Positions 1-7,501 of a stretch of DNA of 64,000 nt are shown in pieces. This DNA comes from Gammaproteobacteria bacterium. GTDB taxonomy: Bacteria; Pseudomonadota; Gammaproteobacteria; Burkholderiales; Sulfuricellaceae. The notes under the pieces were generated by a model. The model was not told the DNA's origin. It saw only the letters and a list, made by a program, of their open reading frames with translations, and did not search any database. The stretch is taken from positions 1-64,000 of the forward strand of contig JAHJGO010000024.1 of the NCBI GenBank assembly GCA_018824405.1, written 5' to 3'. Each line of letters begins with the position of its first letter. The stretch's first letter is position 1. Position numbers and translations under genes: made by a program.

Positions 1-1
1 T

Positions 2-133
2 ACGACTATCACCCACGAGGAGATCGCCATGATCATGTACCGCCTGAATCACCGCCCACGAAAACGACTCAACTGGAAAACCCCTCACGAGGTTTTTATG
101 CAATCATTTAACCGCGTTGCACTTCGTGCTTGA
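2..133 (+). CDS. IS30-family transposase, C-terminal fragment (runs off left edge)
   Basis: Frame 2 from the window edge encodes about 43 residues ending in TGA. They include THEEIAMIMYRLNHRPRK and a LNWKTPHEVF stretch, which match the C-terminal end of IS30-family DDE transposases (the N-x-RPRK-x-L-x-W-x-TP-x-E-V motif). Bases around 112-142 (accgcgttgcacttcgtgct and following) overlap the stop and resemble an IS30 terminal inverted repeat, so the element probably ends near 140. The catalytic core lies outside the window, so I cannot say whether the copy is intact. Confidence 0.75.
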   Translation, partial: TTITHEEIAMIMYRLNHRPRKRLNWKTPHEVFMQSFNRVALRA

Positions 134-360
134 ATCCGCCGCCAGTTATTCAGTGAGTAATTGTTTGTTTGAAATATGTATTTTTCCGCCATCAGGCATT
201 TATTTGCTGATGTCAACCGTAATAATGCGGGTATACAATATTCGGTGTTGGTGTTTTCAGTTGAGGCGAATTGGGTCCCGCCGGTTTCTGGCATGATGGT
301 TGATGCTGCACCCCGGCCGGGAATGTCTGAGGCAGGAATGCTATTGATGGAGTGAAAAAC

Positions 361-807
361 ATGTACAAGCGAATTCTGGTTGCAGTTGACGGAAGCCATA
401 CTTCAAATCTGGCCCTGGACGAGGCCATCAGGATTGCCAGGGAATCACAGGGGGTGTTGCGCCTTGTGCATGTTTTCAACCCCGTGGTGTTCAACCCGGA
501 CGGGGAGTTTTACGCCTACCCGGAGTTGCTGGATGCGATGCGCCATGGGGCTGAAGCCGTGGTGAATGGCGCGGTTGCCCAATCACAGCAGGCAGGCGTA
601 GCTTGTGAAGGAAAGGTGCTTGAAATCGATGTCAGCGGGCACAGAATCCCGGAAATGATCTCTGAGGAGGCCAGGACCTGGCTGGCAGACATCATCGTAA
701 TCGGAACCCACGGGCGCCAGGGCATTCACCGCCTGTTGATGGGCAGTGTGGCCGAAGGCGTGGTGCGCACCGCGACTACCCCGGTATTGTTGATACGCGG
801 AGAGTAA
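361..807 (+). CDS. Universal stress protein (UspA family)
   Basis: This 148-residue protein is the usual length of a single UspA domain. It opens with the beta-1 strand KRILVAVDGS and has the nucleotide-binding signature near the C terminus, GTHGRQGIHRLLMGSVAEGVVR (G-2x-G-9x-G-S/T type), ending in TPVLLIRGE. The family binds ATP or similar ligands in the cytoplasm and helps survival under stress; the ligand here is not predictable. ATG at 361 is chosen because GGAG lies 8 nt upstream. An in-frame GTG at 352 overlaps that ribosome site and is less likely. It stands alone between an IS remnant and a tRNA gene. Confidence 0.9.
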   Translation: MYKRILVAVDGSHTSNLALDEAIRIARESQGVLRLVHVFNPVVFNPDGEFYAYPELLDAMRHGAEAVVNGAVAQSQQAGVACEGKVLEIDVSGHRIPEMISEEARTWLADIIVIGTHGRQGIHRLLMGSVAEGVVRTATTPVLLIRGE

Positions 808-857
808 GTATCCACTGTATTCGACGCCCGGAAAGCGCTGCCAGGCGGCGTCGCTAC

Positions 858-886
858 TTGCCGAAATCGGTGTTTTGGTTGATAAT
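858..886 (+). promoter_or_regulatory. Sigma-70 promoter for tRNA-Leu
   Basis: TTGCCG (858-863) and GATAAT (881-886) are separated by exactly 17 bp. The tRNA begins 16 bp after the -10 box. A GC-rich stretch directly follows the -10, as in stringently controlled stable-RNA promoters. The stringent control is inferred. Confidence 0.65.
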
Positions 887-901
887 CGCCCCTCTCTATC
901 A

Positions 902-988
902 GCCGGGATGGCGGAACTGGTAGACGCACGGGACTCAAAATCCCGCGCTAGCAATAGCGTGCCGGTTCGATTCCGGCTCCCGGCACCA
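902..988 (+). tRNA. tRNA-Leu (anticodon CAA)
   Basis: The acceptor stem GCCGGGA pairs with TCCCGGC, followed by discriminator A and an encoded CCA end (986-988). The anticodon stem CGGGA/TCCCG closes a 7-base loop CTCAAAA, giving anticodon CAA (reads UUG). A long variable arm (CGCTAGCAATAGCG) makes it a class II tRNA, as expected for leucine. The T arm GCCGGTTCGATTCCGGC is intact. Confidence 0.97.
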
Positions 989-991
989 AAT

Positions 992-1024
992 AAAAAGGGC
1001 AGCTTGTTTACAGGCTGCCCTTTT
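992..1024. terminator. Bidirectional intrinsic terminator (tRNA-Leu / panD)
   Basis: The stem GGGCAGC (997-1003) / GCTGCCC (1014-1020) has a 10-nt loop. A-rich bases lie on the left and TTTT on the right, so it can end the tRNA transcript on + and the panD transcript on -. Confidence 0.8.
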
Positions 1025-1045
1025 CTATTCTCAGACCGGTTTTTA

Positions 1046-1426
1046 TCAGGCAGCCTGAACCGGAATTTCCCTGCGCCTGTCGACGATGCGATTGTGCGCG
1101 TCTACGTACACCAGCTCGGGTTGAAATTTCTGCAATTCCAGTTCGTTATACACGGCATAGGTGGCGATGATGATCATGTCGCCGGGGTTGGCCTTGTGTG
1201 CGGCGGCACCGTTGATCGAGATCACGCCGGAATCGCGCTGGGCGCGAATGGCATAGGTAGTGAAACGCTCGCCATTGGTGATGTTGTAGATCTCGATCTG
1301 CTGGTATTCGCGAATGTCGGCGGCTTCAAGCAGGGTTTCGTCGATTGCGCAGGAACCCTCATAGTGAAGCTCGGAGTGAGTGACCGTGACGCGATGCAGT
1401 TTCGATTTGAGCATGGTTCGTTGCAT
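1046..1426 (-). CDS. panD: Aspartate 1-decarboxylase (pyruvoyl enzyme)
   Basis: PanD converts L-aspartate to beta-alanine for pantothenate synthesis in the cytoplasm. The protein is 126 residues, the family length. Starting at [12 protein letters not shown] places the self-cleavage site at Gly24-Ser25 (YEGSCAID), exactly as in known PanD proteins; Ser25 becomes the pyruvoyl group. A purine-rich AGGGGGAG lies about 5 nt upstream of this ATG. The open frame extends further upstream, but those codons lack a ribosome site and homology. panB and panC lie about 15 kb away in this window, so the pathway genes are split into two loci. Confidence 0.95.
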   Translation of the reverse strand: MQRTMLKSKLHRVTVTHSELHYEGSCAIDETLLEAADIREYQQIEIYNITNGERFTTYAIRAQRDSGVISINGAAAHKANPGDMIIIATYAVYNELELQKFQPELVYVDAHNRIVDRRREIPVQAA

Positions 1427-1463
1427 GAAGCTCCCCCTCAAAACAGGGACAAAAGGGCGTGTA

Positions 1464-1492
1464 TTATAATCCGCAATTGCCCGTAACTCAAA
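1464..1492 (-). promoter_or_regulatory. Sigma-70 promoter of panD
   Basis: On the minus strand, TTGAGT (1492-1487) and a perfect TATAAT (1469-1464) are separated by 17 bp. The expected start of transcription is near 1457, about 30 nt upstream of the panD ATG. Confidence 0.7.
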
Positions 1493-1534
1493 ATCAAAAG
1501 CCTCCGCCGCAATTTTAACTGTTTCTGGAACCTT

Positions 1535-2326
1535 ATGTTTTTTCACTGTCGCAATCTGCTTTGTGCCGCGTTCTATATGACCTTGCTGCTTGCGAGCAGT
1601 TCATATGCCAGCGAATTCATGCTGACTTTCGATGATGGACCTCTGCCCGGCGCGACTGACAAGGTTCTGCAAGCATTATCCGGAATTCGTGGCGATGATG
1701 GCCAGCCAGTCAGGGCGGGGTTTTTTCTGCTAGGGGATGTGCCGGAATCCGCGCTGGCACGCCGCAAATATTTTTCGCCCTATGAGATGTGGGGTGAGAA
1801 AGGAAGTATTGCGGCGCATCCTGAGCTGGTGAACAAAATTCTCACTGGCGGGCATCTGGTTGGCAACCACAGCACCCGCCACGCCTGGTTCCGCTGGCCA
1901 TGGCTCAGCGATAAGGAAGCCGTGCTGGAAGAGATCGCCGCGTGGGAAAAACTCGCTGCAAACCTGCTTGACCCCGCCGTGCCGCGCCTGTTCCGTCCGC
2001 CTTACCTGGTGGATACGCCCGCCGTGCGGCAGGCGGCGGCTGAGGCGGGCTATCAGGTGGTGATGGGCGTTTCCTCAGGTGACGCTGCGCCACTGGCCAC
2101 GCCCTATGCCATCGTGGAGCGAGTGTCAGGAATCCTGAACAAGTGGGATTCGGCTGTACCCTGCGTGCTGGTGTTCCATGACACGCGCCCGGCCACGCAG
2201 CAGAGTCTGGCGGAAATCGTCGGCGCATTGCAGGCACGGGGTTTCCGCCTGGTGCATTTCGATCCGGCGCGGCTGGCAGTCCGCTCAAATGGGGATGCGC
2301 ATCTGGATCGCTTGCCGGGTTCCTGA
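1535..2326 (+). CDS. Polysaccharide deacetylase family protein, exported
   Basis: This 263-residue protein has a signal peptide (residues 1-25, cleaved near YAS-EF). A NodB-type carbohydrate esterase 4 domain follows: motif 1 TFDDGP, motif 2 GNHSTRH (metal-binding histidines), motif 3 RPPY, and a late VLVFHDT. CE4 enzymes remove N- or O-acetyl groups from chitin-like polymers, peptidoglycan or exopolysaccharide using a divalent metal. The substrate is unknown here. It is divergent from panD and convergent with the DUF3465 gene, so it is probably transcribed alone. Export to the periplasm is inferred from the N terminus. Confidence 0.88.
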   Translation: MFFHCRNLLCAAFYMTLLLASSSYASEFMLTFDDGPLPGATDKVLQALSGIRGDDGQPVRAGFFLLGDVPESALARRKYFSPYEMWGEKGSIAAHPELVNKILTGGHLVGNHSTRHAWFRWPWLSDKEAVLEEIAAWEKLAANLLDPAVPRLFRPPYLVDTPAVRQAAAEAGYQVVMGVSSGDAAPLATPYAIVERVSGILNKWDSAVPCVLVFHDTRPATQQSLAEIVGALQARGFRLVHFDPARLAVRSNGDAHLDRLPGS

Positions 2327-2336
2327 GGTACGGCCT

Positions 2337-2822
2337 TTAGCGGTAGATCTGGCCGCCATGCCTGATCCAGCCGTCGGCATGTCGCCCGGCCGGGTCGTGG
2401 TGCGTCCAGTGAATCACGCCGCCTTTGGCATTCCATTCATATTCGCCATAGAACGTGACCTTATCGCCTTCCCTGAGCGCGTCAATTCTGGGCGCAAGAT
2501 CGATGTTGTGCGCCACCAGCAGCGTTTGGCCTGAACCCAGCCGGATGAGGAAGCGCTGATGCCTGCTGCCATCGAGGTCGTCCGGCAGAATCCGGCTGAC
2601 CGTGCCTTGTCCCTCGATCTGGAGATTGCTTCGATGATTCTGGAAAGCGCTGGCCAGTGTCTGATCGCTGCCTGGGCGAGTAGCCGCTTCGGATGCAAAC
2701 GCCGCCAAGCTGCTGTCTGGTAAAGATGGAGACTGTTCGGAGAAGTGCTGCCAGCTAGCGATGCCGAGCCCGGCGAGCACAAGCAGTATGGCAAATTTAC
2801 GTGTTTTTCCCTGATAAGGCAT
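2337..2822 (-). CDS. DUF3465 family protein, membrane-anchored or exported
   Basis: This 161-residue protein has one hydrophobic N-terminal segment (about residues 9-25), then a compact beta-rich domain. It carries the DUF3465 hallmarks: G-x-G-x-V near residue 75, DDLDGSRHQRF, LLVAHNIDLAPRI, the motif FYGEYEWNAKGGVIHWTHHD, and a terminal GWIRHGGQIY. The domain resembles small OB-fold-like periplasmic proteins of unknown function. It lies 13 bp after the glycosyltransferase gene on the same strand and may be the last gene of the polyene-type operon or an independent neighbour. Confidence 0.85.
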   Translation of the reverse strand: MPYQGKTRKFAILLVLAGLGIASWQHFSEQSPSLPDSSLAAFASEAATRPGSDQTLASAFQNHRSNLQIEGQGTVSRILPDDLDGSRHQRFLIRLGSGQTLLVAHNIDLAPRIDALREGDKVTFYGEYEWNAKGGVIHWTHHDPAGRHADGWIRHGGQIYR

Positions 2823-2835
2823 GTGATTTATCCTG

Positions 2836-3573
2836 TTACTCGACGATCAGTGCTTTGCCGCTCATGCTGCGATACAGGCCGCTGAGAAACATTCCGCGCG
2901 AAAACAGCTTCCACGCCACCATGCGCGTGATGCGCACGATGTCCAGCACCGGACGGAAGTGGCTGGGCCGGGCGTTGTCGCGGTAGATGGCGGCGATGGG
3001 CGTGGCGACGCTCCTGATGCCGCGCCGCCCGCCTTCGATCAGGATTTCGCTCTCGAACACGAAAGAGTGGCGCGGCTCGTGCTGCAGCGTGACGTGCAGC
3101 AGCAGTTCGGCCGGGTAATAGCGGAAGCCGGACTGGGAATCGGCGATGGGGTAGCCCGCAGCCCAGGCAATCCAGAAATTGGCGAAGCGGTTGGCCAGGT
3201 AGCGGCGCCGGGGGATGTTGGCTTTCTCGTGCAGGCGCGATCCGATCACGATGTGGGCCGGGAATTTTTCGGCCACCGCGAGCAGGCGCGGGATGTCGCG
3301 CGGGTCGTGCTGGCCGTCGCCGTCCAGCGTCATCACTCCTTGCACGCCGAGTTGCAGCGCCGCCTGCATGCCGCGCCACAGGCTGGCGGCCTTGCCGAGA
3401 TTGGCGGGGTTCTGCAGCAGGGTGATTGGCAGGCCTTCGAGCTGCTGCGCCGTGCCGTCCTGTGAACCGTCGTCCACCACGATCACCTGCGGGCATTGCT
3501 GCAAGGCTTGTTGCACGACTTCGCGGATGGTGCGGGCCTCGTTGTAGGCGGGAATTACGACGGCAATGTTCAC
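2836..3573 (-). CDS. Family 2 glycosyltransferase of the aryl-polyene-like cluster
   Basis: This 245-residue GT-A protein has the start strand VVIPAYNEA, VVDDGSQDGT (first aspartate pair), and TLDGDGQHDP (DxD-type metal site). SGFRYYP sits in the acceptor region. It resembles polyprenyl-phosphate mannose/glucose synthases and the GT2 members of aryl polyene clusters, which decorate or anchor the product. Its start overlaps the 3' end of the FabG gene by 4 nt, so the two are translationally coupled. Donor and acceptor are not predictable from sequence. Confidence 0.88.
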   Translation of the reverse strand: MNIAVVIPAYNEARTIREVVQQALQQCPQVIVVDDGSQDGTAQQLEGLPITLLQNPANLGKAASLWRGMQAALQLGVQGVMTLDGDGQHDPRDIPRLLAVAEKFPAHIVIGSRLHEKANIPRRRYLANRFANFWIAWAAGYPIADSQSGFRYYPAELLLHVTLQHEPRHSFVFESEILIEGGRRGIRSVATPIAAIYRDNARPSHFRPVLDIVRITRMVAWKLFSRGMFLSGLYRSMSGKALIVE

Positions 3574-4289
3574 GCCATGGCTCCGTTGATGGAAATAACC
3601 TGCCCTGAAATATAGGCGGACTTATCTGAAGCAAGAAAGCTCACCAGCGCGGCGACTTCTTCCGGTTTTCCTGCGCGTTTCATCGGCACCAGGCTATTGA
3701 TGGTCTCCGCCGGAAAGGCATCCTTGATCATCGGACTTTCAATGATTCCGGGTGCGATGGCATTGACGGTGACGCCGCGCGAGGCGACTTCCTGCGCCAG
3801 CGACTTGGTGGCGCCGATCAGCCCGGCCTTGGCGGCGGCGTAGTTGGCCTGGCCGCGGTTGCCCATCACTCCGGCAATCGAGGATATGTTGACGATGCGC
3901 CCCCAACGAGTGCGCAGCATGGGCAGCAACAGGGGCTGCGTTACGTTGAAGAAACCGTTGAGCGAAACGTCGATCACGCTGTGCCACTGTTCCTGGCTCA
4001 TGCCGGCGAGGATTCCGTCGTGGTGAATGCCGGCGTTGTTGACCAGTACCTGAATTGCGCCTTCCTGCAGCAGTTTTTCCAGCGCCGCACTAGTCGTCGT
4101 GGCGTTGGTGACGTCGAAGCACACCGCCTCGGCGCTGCCGCCCGCAGTGCGAATCTCGCCAGCCAGCACCTCTGCGGCATCCAGCCGTGAATTGGCATGA
4201 ACGATGACATGCAGGCCATCTGCCGCCAGTGCCCGGCAGATCGCCGCGCCGATGGCGCCGCTGCCGCCCGTGACCAGCGCGCGTTTCAT
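3570..4289 (-). CDS. fabG: 3-oxoacyl-ACP reductase-like SDR (FabG type)
   Basis: This 239-residue short-chain dehydrogenase has the NADP(H) motif TGGSGAIGAAI, the NNAG motif (VNNAGIHHDG), and the catalytic Ser-Tyr-Lys set (NISSIAGVMGNRGQANYAAAKAG). The C terminus ISGQVISINGAMA is typical of FabG. In the cluster it would reduce beta-ketoacyl-ACP to the hydroxy form in each extension round. It overlaps both neighbours by 4 nt. Its position between a dehydratase and a glycosyltransferase argues for the dedicated pathway copy rather than the housekeeping fabG; that is inference. Confidence 0.88.
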   Translation of the reverse strand: MKRALVTGGSGAIGAAICRALAADGLHVIVHANSRLDAAEVLAGEIRTAGGSAEAVCFDVTNATTTSAALEKLLQEGAIQVLVNNAGIHHDGILAGMSQEQWHSVIDVSLNGFFNVTQPLLLPMLRTRWGRIVNISSIAGVMGNRGQANYAAAKAGLIGATKSLAQEVASRGVTVNAIAPGIIESPMIKDAFPAETINSLVPMKRAGKPEEVAALVSFLASDKSAYISGQVISINGAMA

Positions 4290-4852
4290 GCTTCTTCTCC
4301 AGTTTGCAAAAATACCGCTGCGCGGCCCGTCATCAGCTCTTTTCCAGCAGCCGAAACACGCAGTTCGTAGAGCGAGTTGTTGGCATCGGCCATCTGCATG
4401 ATGGCGCGAACCTCCAGCGGCTCGGCGAGGTCATCCAGATAATCGGCGAACAATTTCACGTCGCGCACGCTGCCGAGAAAGCCGGCTTTCGGCTTGCCCT
4501 GATTTTTCCTTGCCGTCAGACCGCCATGCACGGCCATGGCCTGGGCTGCGTATTCGATGGCGCACAGGGCCGGCAGGCGGCCTTCGTGGCGCAGCGGGTT
4601 GGCCGGATCGCGATGGTTGACCGCCAGACACAGGATCTGGACTTCATCCCATTCCACCACTTCATGCAGCAGGCACATGGCGCTGCTGTGCGGTACCAGC
4701 AGGCACAGTTCGTCTTTGGTGATGTTCCTGAGAACCTCCCTCGCTCCCCCCTTGTCAGGGGTGATGGCGGCTCCTCCCCGATCTGCCCCTCCCCTGATAA
4801 GGGGAGGCTGGGAGGGGTTCGGTGTTTCCTCGGGCTGGTCTGCTTTATTCAC
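4286..4852 (-). CDS. Hotdog-fold dehydratase (ApeP-like) with a repeat-derived N terminus
   Basis: The conserved part starts near residue 42 (LRNITKDELCLLVPHSSAMCLL) and has the hotdog features LPALCAIEYAAQAMAVHGG and GFLGSVRDV seen in the predicted 3-hydroxyacyl-ACP dehydratases of aryl polyene clusters. It would dehydrate the hydroxyacyl intermediate to build the polyene. The GTG start at 4852 overlaps the upstream ketosynthase stop. Residues from about 11 to 38 (PNPSQPPLIRGG and following) are encoded by a palindromic repeat at 4745-4821 read in frame. No better internal start is visible, so the extension is probably translated. Confidence 0.8.
   Translation of the reverse strand: MNKADQPEETPNPSQPPLIRGGADRGGAAITPDKGGAREVLRNITKDELCLLVPHSSAMCLLHEVVEWDEVQILCLAVNHRDPANPLRHEGRLPALCAIEYAAQAMAVHGGLTARKNQGKPKAGFLGSVRDVKLFADYLDDLAEPLEVRAIMQMADANNSLYELRVSAAGKELMTGRAAVFLQTGEEA
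4745..4821. repeat. Palindromic repeat inside the dehydratase gene (in frame)
   Basis: Two hairpins lie in this stretch: one around CCCCTTGTCAGGGG and a second, CTCCCCT-GATA-AGGGGAG (4789-4806), followed by GGCTGGGAGGGG. The sequence belongs to the widespread class of short dispersed palindromes that translate as NPSQPPLIRGG-type peptides. The frame of the host gene stays open. Confidence 0.7.
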
Positions 4853-5633
4853 GATTCAACTCGATGACCAGATTGTTGTCACCCCAGCCCAGAACAATGT
4901 GCTGTGCCTGGCCCTTAGCCACGGCCTGCAGCAGCGGCAGCGCGCGGGCAGCCGGATTGCCGCAGCGCAGGCATTCAAGCTCAGGGTTCGACATGACTGT
5001 GCCTGCCGCTGTTCCAGGCTCCAGGCTGATCCGCAAGTGGGCCAGCGCATTGTCGGGCTGGGTCGTCAGCAGCAGCGCCACGGCAAAGGGGGCCGCAGTG
5101 GGGCGAACCTCGTGCAGCGGCGTGGGCAGGGGGAGATCGAAGGCGACCAGCAGCACCGGAATATTTTCGGCCGCAGCCTGGACAGCGGCTTCCAGCAGGC
5201 CGGCGACAAATGAATCATCGTAGGCGGCAATGCTGTTGGCCGGGGTGCGCGCGCCGGTGGCAATGTTCCAGTAGCCCGCGGCGGCGTTGTGCACCGAGTT
5301 GTGGAAGCGCGTCGGAGAAACTTCGTGTTCAGGCTGGGCGAGTGATTCCAGAATATAATGCAGGTTTTCGCCGTCGCCATCCGAGGAGGCGAATACCACC
5401 GCGGCCTGGGTGGCGGATATGCCGGCATGAGTGATGGCTTCCTGTCCGGCCTGCAGGGCGAAACGGGTGGCCTGGCTGCTGCGCCGCCGTTCGGCTGGCG
5501 GCAGCAGGGTGGCCACCGGTTTGGGTTGCTCATCGCTGATTGGCATTTCGCCGCGCAGCACTGTGGAGCCAGAGGCCCAGTCGAGCATGCCGGGGGCGCA
5601 CAGGCCGATGCCCGCAAGGTAGATATCGATCAT
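4845..5633 (-). CDS. Beta-ketoacyl synthase chain-length-factor-like protein
   Basis: This 262-residue protein corresponds to the N-terminal half of a thiolase-fold ketosynthase (Ketoacyl-synt_2 type). It has IYLAGIGLCAPGM at the start and FHNSVHNAAAGYWNIATG in the position where active ketosynthases carry the catalytic cysteine, so it lacks that cysteine. Such short proteins accompany the active ketosynthase in aryl polyene clusters and are thought to form a heterodimer that sets chain length. It overlaps the next ketosynthase gene by 4 nt (upstream) and the dehydratase gene by 8 nt (downstream). Confidence 0.82.
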   Translation of the reverse strand: MIDIYLAGIGLCAPGMLDWASGSTVLRGEMPISDEQPKPVATLLPPAERRRSSQATRFALQAGQEAITHAGISATQAAVVFASSDGDGENLHYILESLAQPEHEVSPTRFHNSVHNAAAGYWNIATGARTPANSIAAYDDSFVAGLLEAAVQAAAENIPVLLVAFDLPLPTPLHEVRPTAAPFAVALLLTTQPDNALAHLRISLEPGTAAGTVMSNPELECLRCGNPAARALPLLQAVAKGQAQHIVLGWGDNNLVIELNRE

Positions 5634-6862
5634 GGCTGCACCCCGAAAATCAGGCTGCAGTTGTTGCCGCCGAAGCCGAAGGAATTGCTCATCACACGGC
5701 GCAGTTTACGGCTGCTGTGTTGCAGCTGGATGGCGCTGCCCAGCTCGGGATCGATGCGCTGCGTGTTGCAGGTGCCGGGAATGAGGCCATGCTCCAGGCA
5801 CAGGCAGGCGATGGCGGCTTCCACCGCGCCGGCAGCGCCCAGGGTATGGCCGGTGGCCCCTTTGGTCGAGCTGCAGGGCGTGGCATTGCCGAACACGCGC
5901 AGCATGCCTTTGTCTTCGGCGCTGTCGTTGCTGCGGCTGGAAGTGCCGTGCATATTGATGTAATCCACTTCAGATGGAGTCAGCCCGGCGCGGCCCAGCG
6001 CCTGTTCCATGGCCAGCGCCGCGCCCAGGCCCTCGGGGTGCGGCGTGGACATGTGGTAGGCGTCGCTGCTTTCGCCATAGCCCAGGAGGGCGAGATTAAT
6101 CAAATCGCCCCCTGCCATTGCCCCCTCTCCCGCAAGCGGGAGAGGGTTGGGAAGAGGGAATTTTTCCAGCAGAAAGAATCCGGCCCCTTCGCCGATGGAA
6201 ATGCCGTTGCGCTCCGGATCGCAGGGGCGGCAGGGCTGCGGCGAGACCAGTTGCAGGGCGTTGAAGCCATATACCGTCATGCTGCACAGCGAATCCACGC
6301 CGCCCACCACGGCAGCATCGCAGAGGCCGGACTGGATCAGGCGGCTGGCGCTGGCAAAGACCTTGGCGCTGGAGGAGCAGGCGGTGGAAATGACAAAGGC
6401 CGGGCCGCCAAGATTCAGGTAGCGGCGCACGAATTCGGCTGCGGAATGCATGCTTTGCGTCGCGGCATAATGGAAGTCGGCGGGCAGACTGCCGTTGTCC
6501 GTATCTCGGCGGCGGTAGGCACGTTCGGTTTCGAGAATGCCGGAAGTGCTGGTGCCCAGGATCACCGCGATGCGCCTGGCGCCATGCTTTTCTCGCGCAA
6601 CAGCCACGGCGGCGGCAAAGCCGTCCAGTTCCAGGCACAGTTGCGCCAGGCGGTTGTTGCGGCAGTCGAAATCGGCCAGCGCTCTTGGCAGGGCAATTTC
6701 TTCCACTCCCGCTACTCGGCCGATGAAAGTGTCCAGCGGGGCGTCGGCGAAATCATTGGCGCAGAGGCCGCTGCGCTCTTCCTGCAGAGCCGAGAGCGTC
6801 GCCGCCTTGCCGTGGCCGAGAGCGCTGGCCAGGGTGTAATGAGTGATGAACAAGGGGGTCAT
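5630..6862 (-). CDS. Beta-ketoacyl-ACP synthase (KAS II-like) with in-frame repeat insertion
   Basis: This 410-residue ketosynthase has a complete Cys-His-His triad: ISTACSSSAK (Cys), INMHGTSSRSND (His) and STKGATGHTLGAAG (His), ending with SNSFGFGGNNCSLIFG. It catalyses decarboxylative condensation of malonyl-ACP with the growing acyl chain. About 20 residues (FPLPNPLPLAGEGAMAGGD) interrupt the domain between FLLEK and the LLGYGESSDAYHM segment; they are encoded by the palindrome at 6116-6158. The insert lies where FabF-type enzymes have a surface loop, so function may be kept. It partners the chain-length-factor-like gene just downstream. Confidence 0.87.
   Translation of the reverse strand: MTPLFITHYTLASALGHGKAATLSALQEERSGLCANDFADAPLDTFIGRVAGVEEIALPRALADFDCRNNRLAQLCLELDGFAAAVAVAREKHGARRIAVILGTSTSGILETERAYRRRDTDNGSLPADFHYAATQSMHSAAEFVRRYLNLGGPAFVISTACSSSAKVFASASRLIQSGLCDAAVVGGVDSLCSMTVYGFNALQLVSPQPCRPCDPERNGISIGEGAGFFLLEKFPLPNPLPLAGEGAMAGGDLINLALLGYGESSDAYHMSTPHPEGLGAALAMEQALGRAGLTPSEVDYINMHGTSSRSNDSAEDKGMLRVFGNATPCSSTKGATGHTLGAAGAVEAAIACLCLEHGLIPGTCNTQRIDPELGSAIQLQHSSRKLRRVMSNSFGFGGNNCSLIFGVQP
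6116..6158. repeat. Palindromic repeat inside the ketosynthase gene (in frame)
   Basis: A perfect inverted repeat CCCTCTCCCGC-AA-GCGGGAGAGGG (6123-6146) is followed by TTGGGAAGAGGG. On the coding strand it translates as PLPNPLPLAGEG, a well-known peptide produced by this dispersed palindrome. A related copy is at 38259-38298. Confidence 0.75.
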
Positions 6863-6864
6863 GC

Positions 6865-7182
6865 TCAGAAGCCGGAAACCAGAAAATCGAGCGCCGTGAT
6901 GATTTCGGCATGTTGCCCGGACAGATCAGTTACCGGAGCGCCGATTTCCTTTGCGGAGATGGCGGCGAGTTGCTGGGTGAGGGCGATGACGCCATGCCCC
7001 TCGATCTGGAAGCAGGGCGTCAGGGCTTTCATGGGGCTACCGGAATAGTGGGAAAGCAGCCGCAGGGGAACGACCACGCGGGTGGCAAGCTCGCTCAGCA
7101 GATCGCTCTGCACATCCAGAAGATAGGGGGTTGCGGCCTTGCTTGCGGTATTGAGGTTACGGTACACATGGAACTGGGCCAT
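6865..7182 (-). CDS. ccdB: CcdB-family toxin
   Basis: This 105-residue protein matches CcdB in length and layout: MAQFHVYRN at the N terminus, YLLDVQSDLL, TRVVVPL, and the characteristic C terminus HAEIITALDFLVSGF. CcdB poisons DNA gyrase; the C-terminal tail with a final Gly-Phe/Ile is essential in known members. The start at 7182 overlaps the ccdA stop as TGATG, typical translational coupling. The open frame extends upstream to 7272, but that part overlaps ccdA and has no homology. The gene stops 3 nt before the ketosynthase start, so the pair sits inside the biosynthetic operon. Confidence 0.9.
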   Translation of the reverse strand: MAQFHVYRNLNTASKAATPYLLDVQSDLLSELATRVVVPLRLLSHYSGSPMKALTPCFQIEGHGVIALTQQLAAISAKEIGAPVTDLSGQHAEIITALDFLVSGF

Positions 7183-7427
7183 CAAAAGCTCCGCAGACCA
7201 TCGCTGAACACCCCGTTTTTCTCGATGTCGGCGTTGTATTGCGCAATGGCCTCGCGATTGTCCTGTAGCCATTGCTCTGCGCGCTTTTTTCTGACTTCGG
7301 CATCTAGAGCATGTTCGAGTACTTGAGATAGGTTGATGTCCAGTTCCCTGGCCTGACGCAGCAGGTCGCTGTTCAAACTCAGGTTGGTCGGGCGCTTGGG
7401 CGCGCCGGAATCATAGGCTGTTTGCAT
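7182..7427 (-). CDS. ccdA: CcdA-family antitoxin
   Basis: This 81-residue protein has an N-terminal ribbon-helix-helix region (PTNLSLNSDLLRQARELDINLSQVLE) and the toxin-binding tail AEQWLQDNREAIAQYNADIEKNG. Both are diagnostic of CcdA. It neutralises CcdB and, with it, represses the operon. The start has a strong AGGAGG 7 nt upstream. The last gene before it is the MMPL exporter (stop at 7502), and the intervening bases carry a palindrome that may be the operator. Confidence 0.9.
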   Translation of the reverse strand: MQTAYDSGAPKRPTNLSLNSDLLRQARELDINLSQVLEHALDAEVRKKRAEQWLQDNREAIAQYNADIEKNGVFSDGLRSF

Positions 7428-7447
7428 GTTTTACCTCCTGCAATGGT

Positions 7448-7464
7448 GCGTATATTGTATGCGC
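7448..7464 (-). promoter_or_regulatory. Candidate ccdAB operator / -10 region
   Basis: The imperfect palindrome GCGTATATTGTATGCGC (half-sites GCGTATA and GCGCATA) lies 21 bp upstream of the ccdA start and contains TACAAT on the minus strand, a good -10 box. No convincing -35 is visible. Autoregulation is inferred from the family. Confidence 0.35.
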
Positions 7465-7501
7465 ATAAAGTGTGTTTGCACAGGATCTGGGCGCAATCCA
7501 T

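Noticed and set aside
902-988. tRNA-Leu as an integration site for a genomic island
   Set aside because: No repeated tRNA 3' end or integrase gene was seen in the window; only an IS30 remnant lies nearby.
875-1486. 203-codon plus-strand frame through tRNA-Leu and panD
   Set aside because: It covers a tRNA, a terminator and the antisense of panD.
5540-7048. 502-codon plus-strand open frame across the ketosynthase and ccdB genes
   Set aside because: It is antisense to genes with clear catalytic motifs; the translation is Ala/Gly/His/Arg-rich with no domain.
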